Shown: positions 27,349 through 36,661, numbered from the stretch's first letter. The stretch is 64,000 nucleotides of DNA from WTGA01 sp965231865 (GCA_965231865.1 CBDDOJ010000001.1:124001-188000); one strand, 5' to 3'. The notes: generated from the letters alone by a model not told the origin. Made by a program: numbers and translations.

Positions 27349-29817
27349 TTGATGGATCGAATCAAAATTTGGGCAATGTCCAAGCCATGGTTCTGGAAAG
27401 GTAGGATGGGTCTGGGAAAAGCGAGGTTCTTCTTCGAGGCAAATGCGTACAAGCATCGCATCTCGATTTCCAAAGCTCCCGCGACCCTAAGAATTTTGGC
27501 AGACCTCGCCTGGATTGGATTAAAGAGCCTGTTTTGGGTTGCGTTGAGTTTGACGGCATTGATCTATGCCGAGAACTATGTGCGCGGCAATATGAACTTG
27601 TTACAACCGATGAGTGCCTCCGAAAAAGAGTACAATATCGAACAACTCCGCCTTTATGCCCAACTTCTGACGGCGATCTTCTCTATATATTTTGCGACGA
27701 TTGGCATCATTCTGAGTGCCGGTTACACCAGACTGCGGAGAGACATAATTCAACTGCTCACCAATGAGCAGGTCGGCAGCATATATTCACGGGTTCTCGT
27801 ACTTTCCGCGACTTTCAGTTTGACAGCTACTTCGCTCCCATTGTTCGGAGTGGAACCCGGTTATTTTGTTTACGTGGCAGCCACACTTTTGACCCTTGCG
27901 AGTTCATTAGCGTTGTTCCCATTGGGCCAAAGACTATTCAATTTTTTTAATTTGAACTCCTTGGTACGTAGCGAAATCCTGCCCAGCATCGTGAAGCATA
28001 TCGAAAGAGCAGCTAACCCACGTAATTCTGCCTCTTTGGCCAACCACCATTCAAGGCAAGCAAGAATAGCGCTTGACCAGCTCTCCTACATTAATGACCG
28101 TGTGAAAACTGACAAAGAAGGTTGGGAGGACGACCTGACAGACCTAACCGACAATTACTCATGGCTAATTCAGCATTATCTTCAACAAAAACATAAAATC
28201 GACCAGGATAGCTACTGGTTTCCTCGGAAACAGAAGCACCAACAGTGGTTCCTTGCAGGAGACAGCGCGACATCTTCGGCCTTGCAAACAAGCAGCCAAC
28301 TGACAGTCGAAGAGAAGGCCGACCTAAACTGGTTCGAAGATGAAATCGTTGAAAGGCTCTCAGAGCACATCAAACTTGCTTTTGAAGAAGAGAATCTTGA
28401 TCTGGCATTGAAACTAATCGAACGCTTCTCCGCTCGAATTCCCACGTATGCGAAGGAGTTCCAGTTTGATTTAGGGATGCAAGAGCTTCGCAAGATAAGA
28501 GCACTCATTGAAGCCACATTTGCCTCGAACACAGCCAATGATAGCGAGAAGATGCGGATTGCAATCGCTCATACTTGGGCTACGCTAGGAAACAATCTGT
28601 GCCTTGAGACCCTGAGGCGAATGTTCACCTTCGAGAAGGAACTCAAACAGTTCTTCGAAAGGGACGTTTGGTCAGAGCGGTCTTTGCACAGTTTACCTGC
28701 ATTTTTGCAGGTGGAACTTGCGTTCATTGTCGAACGCATAGATTTCGAACGTGCCATCGAAGGACACCGACAGTCCAAGCCAAAATATGTCCAACAGTTG
28801 GCGGTGCAGAAACTCTTACAACGTTATGCAACAATTCTCCCGGTGGTATGCGAATTCAACGAAAAGACCGTGCCGGAGTTTGTAGAATCGCTGAACAGGC
28901 TGGGATTGTCCCAGGCGGCCACTCAGGTGGCTTTGGCAAGCCTACATAGTTATTGGAAGCTTCCCCGATGGTTTCAAGATCTCTCTCAGCTCTTGGAGAG
29001 ATATAGCGCTTACGCGCACTACTCCGAACGGCAGTACACTTTGCCGAAGATCGACGTAAACGGTATGGCAGACCGTTTAGCGAAAGCGCGGGATGAAGTT
29101 ATCGTAATGCTGGGAAATTCAGACCTTGTTGGCTACATTTTTGCGACTGAGCACGACGACGACTTACCGGATCATTTCGGGCAGATCTATTTTGAGCTGG
29201 CGGAGGAGTGTATCCATGCTCTTGAGCAAAACGATGAAGATAAATTCGAAAAAATTTTCCCAATGTTCTTCGCGCTGGCCTTACTTGCGTCAGATACCAA
29301 GTTTGCCGACCCGAGACTAGACGTCAATAAGGAGTTCCGCTTGCACCTGATTTCGACGGCCATCAACGATTTGGCGTCAATCTTAGGCTTCGCCATCCTA
29401 TACGGCGAATATTTTGACAATCCGAAGCTATCGAAAGCTGCTCTCGGAAAGTTCTTGGCTTGGGTCGATCGGACCGAGGACAAGCAGCAATACCTCAAAA
29501 GAATAATACTTCTTTCCAACTCCAACAGTTTCAGTCGGAGTGCATTACCGAGAGGTTCAATCCGTTTCAACTGGAAGAGGGCATTTCAACACAGGACAAG
29601 GCAAGACGGCCATGGGGACCAAATGAGTTTCGAGAGAGAAAAGCCGCACAAGAGCAAGGTGGTCAACGGATTTCTGAGATCATACTCAGAGGCTTCTCAC
29701 CTATTCTTTGCAACTCAGGTTTTGCCGCTCATCGATCCTGTCGATTTCGATATCGACTACCGAATTATCAGTCTCGCTAAGGTACTGAGCGAAAAAGAGG
29801 CGGAGGCTTCGGAATGA
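27349..29817 (+). CDS. Large membrane-anchored protein of unknown function, first gene of a two-gene cassette
   Basis: 822 residues. Four membrane segments lie near the N terminus (about residues 60-82, 103-128, 148-168, 172-196). A long, mostly helical, charged cytoplasmic region of about 620 residues follows. No Walker, nuclease, kinase or other motif is recognisable. Its stop overlaps the next gene's start by four bases (ATGA at 29814-29817), so the two are coupled. Base composition is more AT-rich than in the housekeeping blocks, suggesting horizontal origin. A 4TM sensor-like module with a large helical cytoplasmic part would fit membrane-associated immunity effectors, but this is only a guess. 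Confidence 0.8.
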   Translation: MMDRIKIWAMSKPWFWKGRMGLGKARFFFEANAYKHRISISKAPATLRILADLAWIGLKSLFWVALSLTALIYAENYVRGNMNLLQPMSASEKEYNIEQLRLYAQLLTAIFSIYFATIGIILSAGYTRLRRDIIQLLTNEQVGSIYSRVLVLSATFSLTATSLPLFGVEPGYFVYVAATLLTLASSLALFPLGQRLFNFFNLNSLVRSEILPSIVKHIERAANPRNSASLANHHSRQARIALDQLSYINDRVKTDKEGWEDDLTDLTDNYSWLIQHYLQQKHKIDQDSYWFPRKQKHQQWFLAGDSATSSALQTSSQLTVEEKADLNWFEDEIVERLSEHIKLAFEEENLDLALKLIERFSARIPTYAKEFQFDLGMQELRKIRALIEATFASNTANDSEKMRIAIAHTWATLGNNLCLETLRRMFTFEKELKQFFERDVWSERSLHSLPAFLQVELAFIVERIDFERAIEGHRQSKPKYVQQLAVQKLLQRYATILPVVCEFNEKTVPEFVESLNRLGLSQAATQVALASLHSYWKLPRWFQDLSQLLERYSAYAHYSERQYTLPKIDVNGMADRLAKARDEVIVMLGNSDLVGYIFATEHDDDLPDHFGQIYFELAEECIHALEQNDEDKFEKIFPMFFALALLASDTKFADPRLDVNKEFRLHLISTAINDLASILGFAILYGEYFDNPKLSKAALGKFLAWVDRTEDKQQYLKRIILLSNSNSFSRSALPRGSIRFNWKRAFQHRTRQDGHGDQMSFEREKPHKSKVVNGFLRSYSEASHLFFATQVLPLIDPVDFDIDYRIISLAKVLSEKEAEASE

Positions 29818-30806
29818 AAGTCTTTAGGGCGGAGCCATTACCTCAATATCAATTTCATGATAAAAATCTCGGACTGCTCGATAGACTTCTGATCAAGTCA
29901 AGGCGAGAGCGGCCCGATTTCAATCGACGGATGTTTGATGAGGATTTTGCGGAAATTTTTCTCTCGTCCAATCGCCGCACGAGCAACCTCTTCGAGGTAA
30001 ACTCGAGTGATGATGAACTCACGCGTCGGCTCCTCGGCAATGTGAAGACCCGATATGGAACGCGCTCGGTCGATGAAACAATCCGCGAAATGATTGAGGA
30101 TATTGCTCAATCGCTACTATGGTTCGGCGAAGCGTACTATTTCCTTCATGATGATCCCGAGAAAGAAGAAACCCACATCGGTTCATTTAGCGCGGAGAGA
30201 ATTTTTGCCCTCGGCAGAATGTACTTTCAGTTTTTACCCAAAAGGCTCGGCAGGGGCTGGAACAGTAATGGCGAAAAATTTGGGCGCGAACTCCGTCTCT
30301 TAGATGGAAAAAAATTAATGCGTTTTCGCTTGCCCAGATCGATCAAACGGAAGCTATCTGCACAAAACTCAATCTTAGCCAGCCTCGACAAGCATCAATA
30401 TTCGAGCACGGAGTTCCTCACGCAAGCGACGCATGAGAATCCAAACCCACGTAACAACTTCGATTTTCGAGTATGGCGTGACACGCACGACTTTGCCTTA
30501 TACCGAGCCACGCGCAAAACTGGTTGGAATGGCAGAAAGTACGACTCAACGAAACGATCCGACTTTTTTGATTGCCACCGCATGATCAGGTTTCGGAGAA
30601 ATCAACTGATGTTGCGGGATAAAATCTTGGCTCAACTGAGCAAAGAGTTCACAAGGGTGGGCAAACACTACGCAACTGGATTCCAAATTGTGGTTTCGTC
30701 GACGAATACCTTGCCATCGGTCACCGATCTCAACGAGCTAGAAACGCGGCTTTCACGAGAAGAAGCTGGTTTTACCGAAGTTATGGAGTATTTCTTCAAG
30801 CGTTGA
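29814..30806 (+). CDS. Soluble protein of unknown function, second gene of the two-gene cassette
   Basis: 330 residues, basic, without a signal peptide or membrane segment. A weak resemblance to phage portal-like proteins (IAQSLLWFGEAYYFL in the middle) is not strong enough for a call. Translation is coupled to the upstream 822-residue protein through ATGA. After the TGA at 30804-30806 the same frame stays open for another 64 codons (to TAG at 30999-31001) and looks protein-like, so the protein may once have been longer or the stop may be a mutation. Function unknown. Confidence 0.75.
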   Translation: MKVFRAEPLPQYQFHDKNLGLLDRLLIKSRRERPDFNRRMFDEDFAEIFLSSNRRTSNLFEVNSSDDELTRRLLGNVKTRYGTRSVDETIREMIEDIAQSLLWFGEAYYFLHDDPEKEETHIGSFSAERIFALGRMYFQFLPKRLGRGWNSNGEKFGRELRLLDGKKLMRFRLPRSIKRKLSAQNSILASLDKHQYSSTEFLTQATHENPNPRNNFDFRVWRDTHDFALYRATRKTGWNGRKYDSTKRSDFFDCHRMIRFRRNQLMLRDKILAQLSKEFTRVGKHYATGFQIVVSSTNTLPSVTDLNELETRLSREEAGFTEVMEYFFKR

Positions 30807-31210
30807 AACGTTCGAGTTTGGAGCGTTTTCCATACCATTGCTTCACTTCGACAACTCTATAGCTCTTACCTAAATATATTATACTCTCAAGTAGGGAATT
30901 CTCTAGTTCATGCGACCAAAGCTGTTATCGCTGAACATAACAAACAATTTCAGGAAGCAAGCCGACAGTGGGATATTGTTTTCAATCACAATGATGTGTA
31001 GCAGATAACGACTATGTTTGACGTGCTATGGAAAGAGTTAAAGCGGATGGAAGGGCAAAATATTTACGCCTCTATTCATGGATATGGTAATGGTAATAAG
31101 GCAACCATAATCACTTTCACAATGCCATCGGGTATCGGTATATCGGTATCCTGAGAATCTACCCTATCTGATATGATATTTAACTTAACCAACTGAATTA
31201 TAACGATTAC
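30807..31210. other. Gap with probable gene remnants
   Basis: This 404-bp AT-rich stretch begins with 64 stop-free codons in frame with the preceding gene (ending QWDIVFNHNDV at 31001). A 46-codon ORF follows at 31014-31154. The last 55 bp lead into bioM. I see no tRNA or clear terminator. Confidence 0.45.
31014..31154 (+). CDS. Short ORF of unknown function, possibly a remnant
   Basis: 46 codons from ATG to TGA, starting MFDVLWKELKRMEGQNIYAS and ending in a Gly/Ile-rich stretch. It has no visible ribosome-binding site and no recognised homologue. It may be a fragment of a larger gene together with the open frame just upstream. Confidence 0.25.
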   Translation: MFDVLWKELKRMEGQNIYASIHGYGNGNKATIITFTMPSGIGISVS

Positions 31211-32032
31211 ATGGGTTTTTTATTTATGAAGGGTACCCAGATAAAGAGGCAATGCGATCATGAAAGGACCGTAAATAATACGCACACGACAGTAACCCGG
31301 CGGACAGCTATACGAAGCAGGGTTGATCTCATTAATGTTTGCATTTCGATCAATGGACGGGAAATTTTGAGAAACGTGACATTTTCCTCCGATTGCACTC
31401 GTATCGGAATAATAGGTCGAAACGGCTCAGGCAAATCAACTCTCGCTCGTACCCTCGCCGGACTGATTTCGCCAAAGTCGGGATATGTTTGGATAAATGG
31501 AAAGAATTTAGCCAAAAATAGACGTGTAGCTCTTGAAGAAATTGGTATTCTTTTTCAGAATCCAGATCATCAAATCATATTCCCGACAGTTATAGAGGAG
31601 ATTGCTTTTGGTATAACACAACAAGGCCGCTCTAAAACTGAAGCTGCTGATCTCGCGAAATCAATCCTGAAGAAATTTCAAGTGCCTCACTGGGAAGATG
31701 TTTACATCAATAATTTGTCCCAAGGACAAAAGCACCTCGTTTGCCTTATGGCGGTGGTCGCTATGAACCCGCGCATTCTTGTCCTTGACGAACCCTTCGC
31801 AGGCTTCGATATCCCCACCAAAGCGCAGCTAAAGCGTTATCTTGACTACTACGAAGGCACATTACTACTGATCACTCACCATCCTGGCGATTTGAAAGGA
31901 TTCCAGGATACGATGTGGCTGGACTGCGGTGGCGTTCGCGACAGCGGCCCGATAGAAAGAATTCTGCCTGCCTACATGACTGAAATGACAAGACTGGGGA
32001 ATGAAAATGATATCCCTCACCTCACCAGTTAA
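31211..32032 (+). CDS. bioM: Biotin transporter ATP-binding subunit (BioM, ECF type)
   Basis: 273 residues. The ABC domain starts at about residue 38, with Walker A GIIGRNGSGKST, Q-loop ILFQNPDHQIIFPTV, signature NLSQGQKH, Walker B ILVLDEPFAG and the switch histidine in LLITHHPGD. The Q-loop form NPDxQ is typical of ECF-type ATPases. The first ~37 residues are not part of the fold and start choice is uncertain (ATG 31211 or 31226). It forms the energising module with BioN and works with the substrate-binding protein BioY. The next gene overlaps its end by 32 bp. Confidence 0.9.
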   Translation: MGFLFMKGTQIKRQCDHERTVNNTHTTVTRRTAIRSRVDLINVCISINGREILRNVTFSSDCTRIGIIGRNGSGKSTLARTLAGLISPKSGYVWINGKNLAKNRRVALEEIGILFQNPDHQIIFPTVIEEIAFGITQQGRSKTEAADLAKSILKKFQVPHWEDVYINNLSQGQKHLVCLMAVVAMNPRILVLDEPFAGFDIPTKAQLKRYLDYYEGTLLLITHHPGDLKGFQDTMWLDCGGVRDSGPIERILPAYMTEMTRLGNENDIPHLTS

Positions 32033-32621
32033 AACACGTGCTCACTCTTGGCCGGCAGGAGTCAAGCTGGCAGCGTTGTGTCTTCTTACCGGTGGCCTGT
32101 TTTTTGTTCATAATCTATCGACACATGTCGCGATATTAACGGCTATCCTTGCTTTATATGCGACTCCGGGCCGACAATTCTTGATATCTGGATTGTCCAA
32201 GCTTTTTATCCTCTGGCCGTTCGTTGTCATTGTTTGTGGATGGCATTGGGTGATTGATGAGTACACCCAGGGCGCAGTGATCGTACTAAGACTCGTTTCG
32301 GCGGTTGCGTTAGCAAATTTAGTAACGATGACGACTCGAATAACCGACATGATTGATGTTGTTCGGGTTTTATCTGCACCACTAAGACGTTTCGGGCTCA
32401 ACTCTCGATCATTGGAAATTGCAATTGCCCTCGTGATTCGCATGACACCTGTTTTATTGGAAAAAGGCCAGGCGATTTCAGAATCCTGGCGGGCCAGGTC
32501 CCGACAGAAGGTAAGCTGGAGATTCATCATCCCTTTCGCCCTGTTGGCATTGGATGATGCCGATCAGGTGGCCGATGCTCTCAAAGCCCGTGGCGGACTC
32601 AATTCTATGGAACAAGTATAA
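32001..32621 (+). CDS. bioN: Biotin transporter transmembrane coupling subunit (BioN, EcfT type)
   Basis: 206 residues with four to five membrane segments (about 20-40, 42-62, 68-85, 88-108, and a C-terminal pair of helices). The coupling helices carry the short Ala-Arg-Xxx motifs of EcfT proteins (SWRARSRQK and ALKARGGL), which contact the ATPase. It lies between bioM and bioY, with its stop codon directly followed by the bioY ATG. It transmits ATP-driven movement to BioY in the inner membrane. Confidence 0.9.
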   Translation: MKMISLTSPVKTRAHSWPAGVKLAALCLLTGGLFFVHNLSTHVAILTAILALYATPGRQFLISGLSKLFILWPFVVIVCGWHWVIDEYTQGAVIVLRLVSAVALANLVTMTTRITDMIDVVRVLSAPLRRFGLNSRSLEIAIALVIRMTPVLLEKGQAISESWRARSRQKVSWRFIIPFALLALDDADQVADALKARGGLNSMEQV

Positions 32622-33176
32622 ATGGAAAAGAATATTGCCCTGATATCTCTGTTCGCAGCGCTGATTGCTGCGCTTGGGCTTATCCCAAACATCACACTGG
32701 CTTTCGGTGTCCCGATTACGGCCCAAAGTTTGGGGGTAATGCTCTGTGGTACGGTGTTAGGAGCCAAACGGGGGGCTCTGGCAGCACTTTTGTTTTTGCT
32801 ATTGGTGGCTCTTGGACTACCACTCCTTTCGGGTGGTCGTGGCGGACTGGGATTGTTTTTCTCCCCATCGGCTGGTTTTTTGATTGGATGGCCGGTCGCT
32901 GCCTTCATGACAGGCCTGATAGTAGAAAAATGGCGACTCGGACCGCTTGCACTTGTAGCGAGTGGCGCGTCCATAGTCGGGGGGATTATCGTGTTGTATG
33001 CCTTCGGGATTGTGGGGCTCGCAATCGTACTTGAGAAAACAATACTCGAGGCTTCTGTACTTGTTGTTGCATTTCTTCCTGGTGACATACTAAAAGCGTT
33101 CATCGCCGGGATACTGACCTCCACCCTTGCGAAAGCTCGACCGACCAGCGTGTTGTCCCGTGCAGAGACAAAGTGA
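32622..33176 (+). CDS. bioY: Biotin transporter substrate-binding subunit BioY
   Basis: 184 residues, six membrane segments, the BioY length. The segment FGVPITAQSLGVMLCGTVLGAKRGALAALLFLLLVALGLP is characteristic, as are LPLLSGGRGGLGLFFSPSAGFLIGWP and the later GDILKAF. It captures biotin with nanomolar affinity in the inner membrane. With BioM and BioN it forms a complete three-part system. The window also carries two biotin carrier proteins and two biotin carboxylases that would use the vitamin. Confidence 0.93.
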   Translation: MEKNIALISLFAALIAALGLIPNITLAFGVPITAQSLGVMLCGTVLGAKRGALAALLFLLLVALGLPLLSGGRGGLGLFFSPSAGFLIGWPVAAFMTGLIVEKWRLGPLALVASGASIVGGIIVLYAFGIVGLAIVLEKTILEASVLVVAFLPGDILKAFIAGILTSTLAKARPTSVLSRAETK

Positions 33177-33852
33177 ATTTGAGAAATTACTCAATCGCCG
33201 CCATTCGGTTCGCGCCTTTACCGATGTACCGATAAAACGTGCTGAATTGGAAAAAATTTGCATGGCAGCACGCAGTGCACCCAGTGGTGGCAACCTGCAA
33301 CCCGGCAAATTTCATGTCCTGACAGGGAAGTCACTGAAATCACTGACTGCACGGTTAGAACAGGTTGTCGCCGCGAACACTCCTTACGATAAGGAGGAAT
33401 ATTCGTATTTCCCCCAAAAAATGTCTGAGCCACTAAAGACCCAGCAACGGAAGGTGGGTTACGCGCTCTATCAGGCGCTGGGAATTTCGCGCCGGGACAT
33501 CCCTGCCCGACAACAGCAATTTGCCCGCAACTACGCATTTTTTGGAGCACCGGTGGGGGTGGTGGTTACCATTGACCGGGGCATGGGAAAAGGATGCTTC
33601 ATGGACCTTGGCATGGCTCTGATGACCTTTTTACTGGCCGCAGAGGACAGGGGATTCGGAGCCACCGGAATCGGGGCACTCGCTAACTACGGTCGTGTGG
33701 TTCACCAGCATCTCAACCTGCCGGAGAATGAACTGGTCGTCTGCGGTATTGCCGTCGGCGTGACAGAAGAAAACGCACCCATCAATCAATTCAGAACAGA
33801 CCGACTGACCCTAAATGAATTTACATCATTTAATGGATTTGAAAATGAGTGA
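33127..33852 (+). CDS. Nitroreductase-family flavoprotein
   Basis: The frame opens with a TTG inside bioY (50-bp overlap); a GTG at 33160 would leave a 17-bp overlap and is the more likely start. The nitroreductase fold is clear: RRHSVRAFTDVPI and ARSAPSGGNLQPGKFHV at the N terminus bind FMN phosphate and ring, and FGATGIGALANYGRVV with VCGIAVGV closes the site. These enzymes reduce nitro groups, quinones or enone-like substrates with NAD(P)H. It is cotranscribed with the biotin transporter; whether it acts on a biotin-pathway compound is unknown. Confidence 0.85.
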   Translation: MRKLDRPACCPVQRQSEFEKLLNRRHSVRAFTDVPIKRAELEKICMAARSAPSGGNLQPGKFHVLTGKSLKSLTARLEQVVAANTPYDKEEYSYFPQKMSEPLKTQQRKVGYALYQALGISRRDIPARQQQFARNYAFFGAPVGVVVTIDRGMGKGCFMDLGMALMTFLLAAEDRGFGATGIGALANYGRVVHQHLNLPENELVVCGIAVGVTEENAPINQFRTDRLTLNEFTSFNGFENE

Positions 33853-34088
33853 TCCAGTTAACCCCTGCTCTTGTACAGACAGAGGCCCATTGCCTGGGCA
33901 ATGACCTTGCTCAAACTATGCAGGTTTCAAAATTAGCGGAAATAGCTGCAACGCTGGATCGATTGTCCTTTGAAAGTCATTGTGGACTTGCCAGAAATTT
34001 GCATGTTCTGCACGGACTAAAAGTCGGCAACCAACAAGATATTGACATCCAAATCGATCAGTTCCATCCAGCTTATAACATTTTCGGA

Positions 34089-35201
34089 TTAGTCAACTCG
34101 CGCGATCAGTGCCGTTCCCAGCCCACCGGCCGCTGCAATCGCAGCCAAGCCGACGCCTCCATTCCGGCGAAGGGCATGAAACAGGCTGGCCGCCAGAATT
34201 GCTCCAGATGCACCGACCGGATGCCCACGGGCCAGTGATCCCCCATGGGTATTTACAATCTTGAGCGGAATATTCGCGCCTCTTTGGCAAAGGATCGCCT
34301 GCACAGCAAAAGCTTCCATGATCTCCGCAAATCTCAAGTCATTTGGTGCGATATCTGCCCTCTGAAGGGCCGCCTTGATGGCACCGATTGGTGCCAGTCC
34401 AGGCAATTCGGGGTCATCACCTGTCGTGACTCCCGCAACCAGTTCTACCGATCGAAATTTCAGCTTTTTGGCCACTGTTTCCGACGCGACAATCGCAAAA
34501 GCGGCCGCATCGGCCGCGACCGCCATATTTGCAACTGTAATGCTCCCACGCACAACCCTTGCTCTTGCGCAGAGTCGTGGACCAAGCTTGCGGGCAAAGG
34601 GGTCCTCTGCCAATCCAGAGACCTCCACAATTTCGTCGCGCTTGATTGCCGCTGAGGTGGAAAGTGCCTTTTGATGACTTTTAATCGCCCAGGCATCTTG
34701 TTCATCGCGCCCAATGTCAAATTTTTGCGCCAGCTTGTCCGCAGCATGTGCCATGTCCGGGTCCCTGTCTGGCCAGGGTGTAAAACTTGCTTGCTGGTAT
34801 TGTTTCGGCTCAGAACCATCTAAAAAGGTATGAAATCGCAATGGCTGTCTGGAGTAGCTCTCTACTCCACCCGCAATCACCAATTCATGCAATCCAGACT
34901 TAATCAACGCATCGGCCATGAGGATGGCATCCAGTCCACCAACACACTGACGATCCAATGAAAGCCCCGCAACGGTCCAGGGTAAACCACTTGCCAAGGC
35001 AATCACCCGGGCGGGATTACCGCCTCCTCCCAACGAGTTGGAGACGATCAACTCTCCAACTTGCTCCTCAGGAACCGATGCATCTTTAAGAATCTGCTTC
35101 ACCACCGGGACAGCAAGGTCGTGTAGCGATAGTCCGGCAAAGTGCCCGTTTCGAGGGGCCACTGCAGTACGCCGGGCTGCAACCAGATAACTACGATTCA
35201 C
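34089..35201 (-). CDS. Thiolase-family acyltransferase
   Basis: 370 residues. The nucleophile region is LDRQCVGGLDAILMADALI, with the active cysteine in the usual ...C-x-G-x-x-A setting (here C-V-G-G-L-D-A). The C-terminal histidine and cysteine boxes are altered: EAFAVQ, HGGSLARGHPVGASGA. The last box normally contains CxGGG; here it reads AAAGGLGTALI, so the second catalytic cysteine is missing. Biosynthetic condensation or degradative cleavage of beta-ketoacyl-CoA may be changed. The gene overlaps the acyl-CoA ligase gene by four bases (35198-35201), indicating a joint pathway. Confidence 0.87.
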   Translation of the reverse strand: MNRSYLVAARRTAVAPRNGHFAGLSLHDLAVPVVKQILKDASVPEEQVGELIVSNSLGGGGNPARVIALASGLPWTVAGLSLDRQCVGGLDAILMADALIKSGLHELVIAGGVESYSRQPLRFHTFLDGSEPKQYQQASFTPWPDRDPDMAHAADKLAQKFDIGRDEQDAWAIKSHQKALSTSAAIKRDEIVEVSGLAEDPFARKLGPRLCARARVVRGSITVANMAVAADAAAFAIVASETVAKKLKFRSVELVAGVTTGDDPELPGLAPIGAIKAALQRADIAPNDLRFAEIMEAFAVQAILCQRGANIPLKIVNTHGGSLARGHPVGASGAILAASLFHALRRNGGVGLAAIAAAGGLGTALIARVD

Positions 35202-36424
35202 ACCATATGCTCCAATACTTTATGAAGCATTTGGATATCGGGTTTCCCCACTGGGAGCATCGGTATTTTGTCCAGAAAAATGAAACGCCGTGGTATCGCA
35301 GGCGCATCTAGTTCCTTTCGGCATCTTTGCCGAAGTTTCTTTTCCAAACCCGGTCTATCGGACCCTTCAATAATGACAACAATGCAATTGCCCCGGCTCT
35401 CGTCAAATTGAGGCATCGCAACACAGTTACTGACCTCGGGTTCGCACGATATTATTCGCTCGATTTCTTCTGGATAGACATTCACATCCGCGACTGTGAC
35501 CATTCTGTTTTTCCTGCCCAATAGGAATAGGTGGTCATGATGGTCAACGTAACCGATATCGCCTACGCTCAGATAATCTCCTTCCTGCCGAGTATCCTGA
35601 TTCCCGCCGGTTTCGTATCCATCAAACAGATACGGACTGGAAACCCAAATCTCATCTACAACAAAAGGCTCCATGGAGTCCCGCGACCCAATCTTGATTG
35701 ATACTTCGGGATATGGTTTCCCGACTGATCCATCAGGGGTTTTCTCGTCCGATATGGTTATAAAACTGGTTTCACTCGCTCCATAAAATTCCCGGATCTC
35801 GGCCATGGGAAACAGGGCAATTAATGCCAGGTGGAGCTTCCGGTCCAATTTCCCACCGCCTACAAGCAATCGGCGGACCGTCAGCAATTTACCCAGATCG
35901 AGAGCTTTTGCACCCATAGCAAACAGTCGAAGTTGGGATGGGGTCGCATAGATTATGCTAACGCCTTCCTCCACAGCTCGATGGACCTGATTCCTGGGCC
36001 GCATCTTCGACAGGGATACGATATTCGCACCAATATGCAATGCCTCCAATGTCGCAAACAGCGACAATGAGTGCCCCAGGTGTCCGAAGATGGCATAGGT
36101 GTCTGAAGAGTCGACACCAAATATTCTGCGATTAATTTCAAAGCTACGAATCCAGGTTACCGGCTGTCTGCGGATTGATTTTGAACACCCGCTCGTCCCT
36201 GAACTTTCGCAATACAAATACGGAACTCTGCTTTCCAACGGTAAGACCGGATATTTTCCAAATTGCCGCGCTACAATGGATGTTCTGGACTGAAGACAGT
36301 GAACAAGCGAGTCGAAGCCATCAGCTTTCGGAGTGAGAACAATGCTTTCTCGAGATATTCTGAACCTGGTTTCCGGTTGCATTGAGACTATCGGATTTAA
36401 CTGAAGAGATTGGTGAAATAGCAA
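35198..36424 (-). CDS. AMP-dependent acyl-CoA synthetase/ligase, short form
   Basis: 408 residues, about 100 shorter than usual at the N terminus. The P-loop is CESSGTSGCSKSIRR (about residue 72-86), the adenine motif EFYGASET (about 215), SVGDIGYVDHHDHLFLLGRKNRMV is the hinge region, and the terminal catalytic lysine is in MLPVGKPDIQ. It activates a carboxylic acid as acyl-AMP and then acyl-CoA. Together with the coupled thiolase it could convert a dicarboxylic or fatty acid. Because the neighbours import biotin, a pimeloyl-like substrate is worth considering, but this is inference. Confidence 0.85.
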   Translation of the reverse strand: MLFHQSLQLNPIVSMQPETRFRISRESIVLTPKADGFDSLVHCLQSRTSIVARQFGKYPVLPLESRVPYLYCESSGTSGCSKSIRRQPVTWIRSFEINRRIFGVDSSDTYAIFGHLGHSLSLFATLEALHIGANIVSLSKMRPRNQVHRAVEEGVSIIYATPSQLRLFAMGAKALDLGKLLTVRRLLVGGGKLDRKLHLALIALFPMAEIREFYGASETSFITISDEKTPDGSVGKPYPEVSIKIGSRDSMEPFVVDEIWVSSPYLFDGYETGGNQDTRQEGDYLSVGDIGYVDHHDHLFLLGRKNRMVTVADVNVYPEEIERIISCEPEVSNCVAMPQFDESRGNCIVVIIEGSDRPGLEKKLRQRCRKELDAPAIPRRFIFLDKIPMLPVGKPDIQMLHKVLEHMV

Positions 36425-36475
36425 AAGTACACAGCCAGATTGACGTCCAGGGTCTCTCGAAGCGGAAACGATCCA

Positions 36476-36661
36476 TTACCCCCCTTGCAAAATGTACATG
36501 CAGTCTCGCCGGTCACAGCCCGCTCGTTCCAAAATACAGGTCCGAGTTTGGAGTCCACACGACGGGCACTGCCCGGTGTGCAACCCATGGACTTCGAGGC
36601 ATCTGGCATATCCCTCAATATCCGACAACCTCAACATCGAGAAATGGTCAGCAACAGCCAC
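36476..36661 (-). CDS. Small cysteine-rich protein, hypothetical
   Basis: 61 residues with GTG start at 36661, one base overlapping the stop of the glycosyltransferase gene, or ATG at 36637. Its cysteines form a pattern: ARCLEVHGLHTGQCPSCGLQ, then C-x13-C-x4-C. This resembles a small zinc ribbon. The coding pattern is better than that of the competing frames, but I know no homologue. The position behind the glycosyltransferase suggests the same transcript. Confidence 0.4.
   Translation of the reverse strand: MAVADHFSMLRLSDIEGYARCLEVHGLHTGQCPSCGLQTRTCILERAGCDRRDCMYILQGG

Noticed and set aside
29814..30806. Phage portal protein for the 330-residue cassette gene
   Set aside because: Only one short stretch resembles portal proteins and no other phage structural gene lies near.
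33849..34238. GTG-initiated ORF overlapping the end of the nitroreductase gene
   Set aside because: It runs antisense into the thiolase gene and has no recognisable protein family; probably a shadow.
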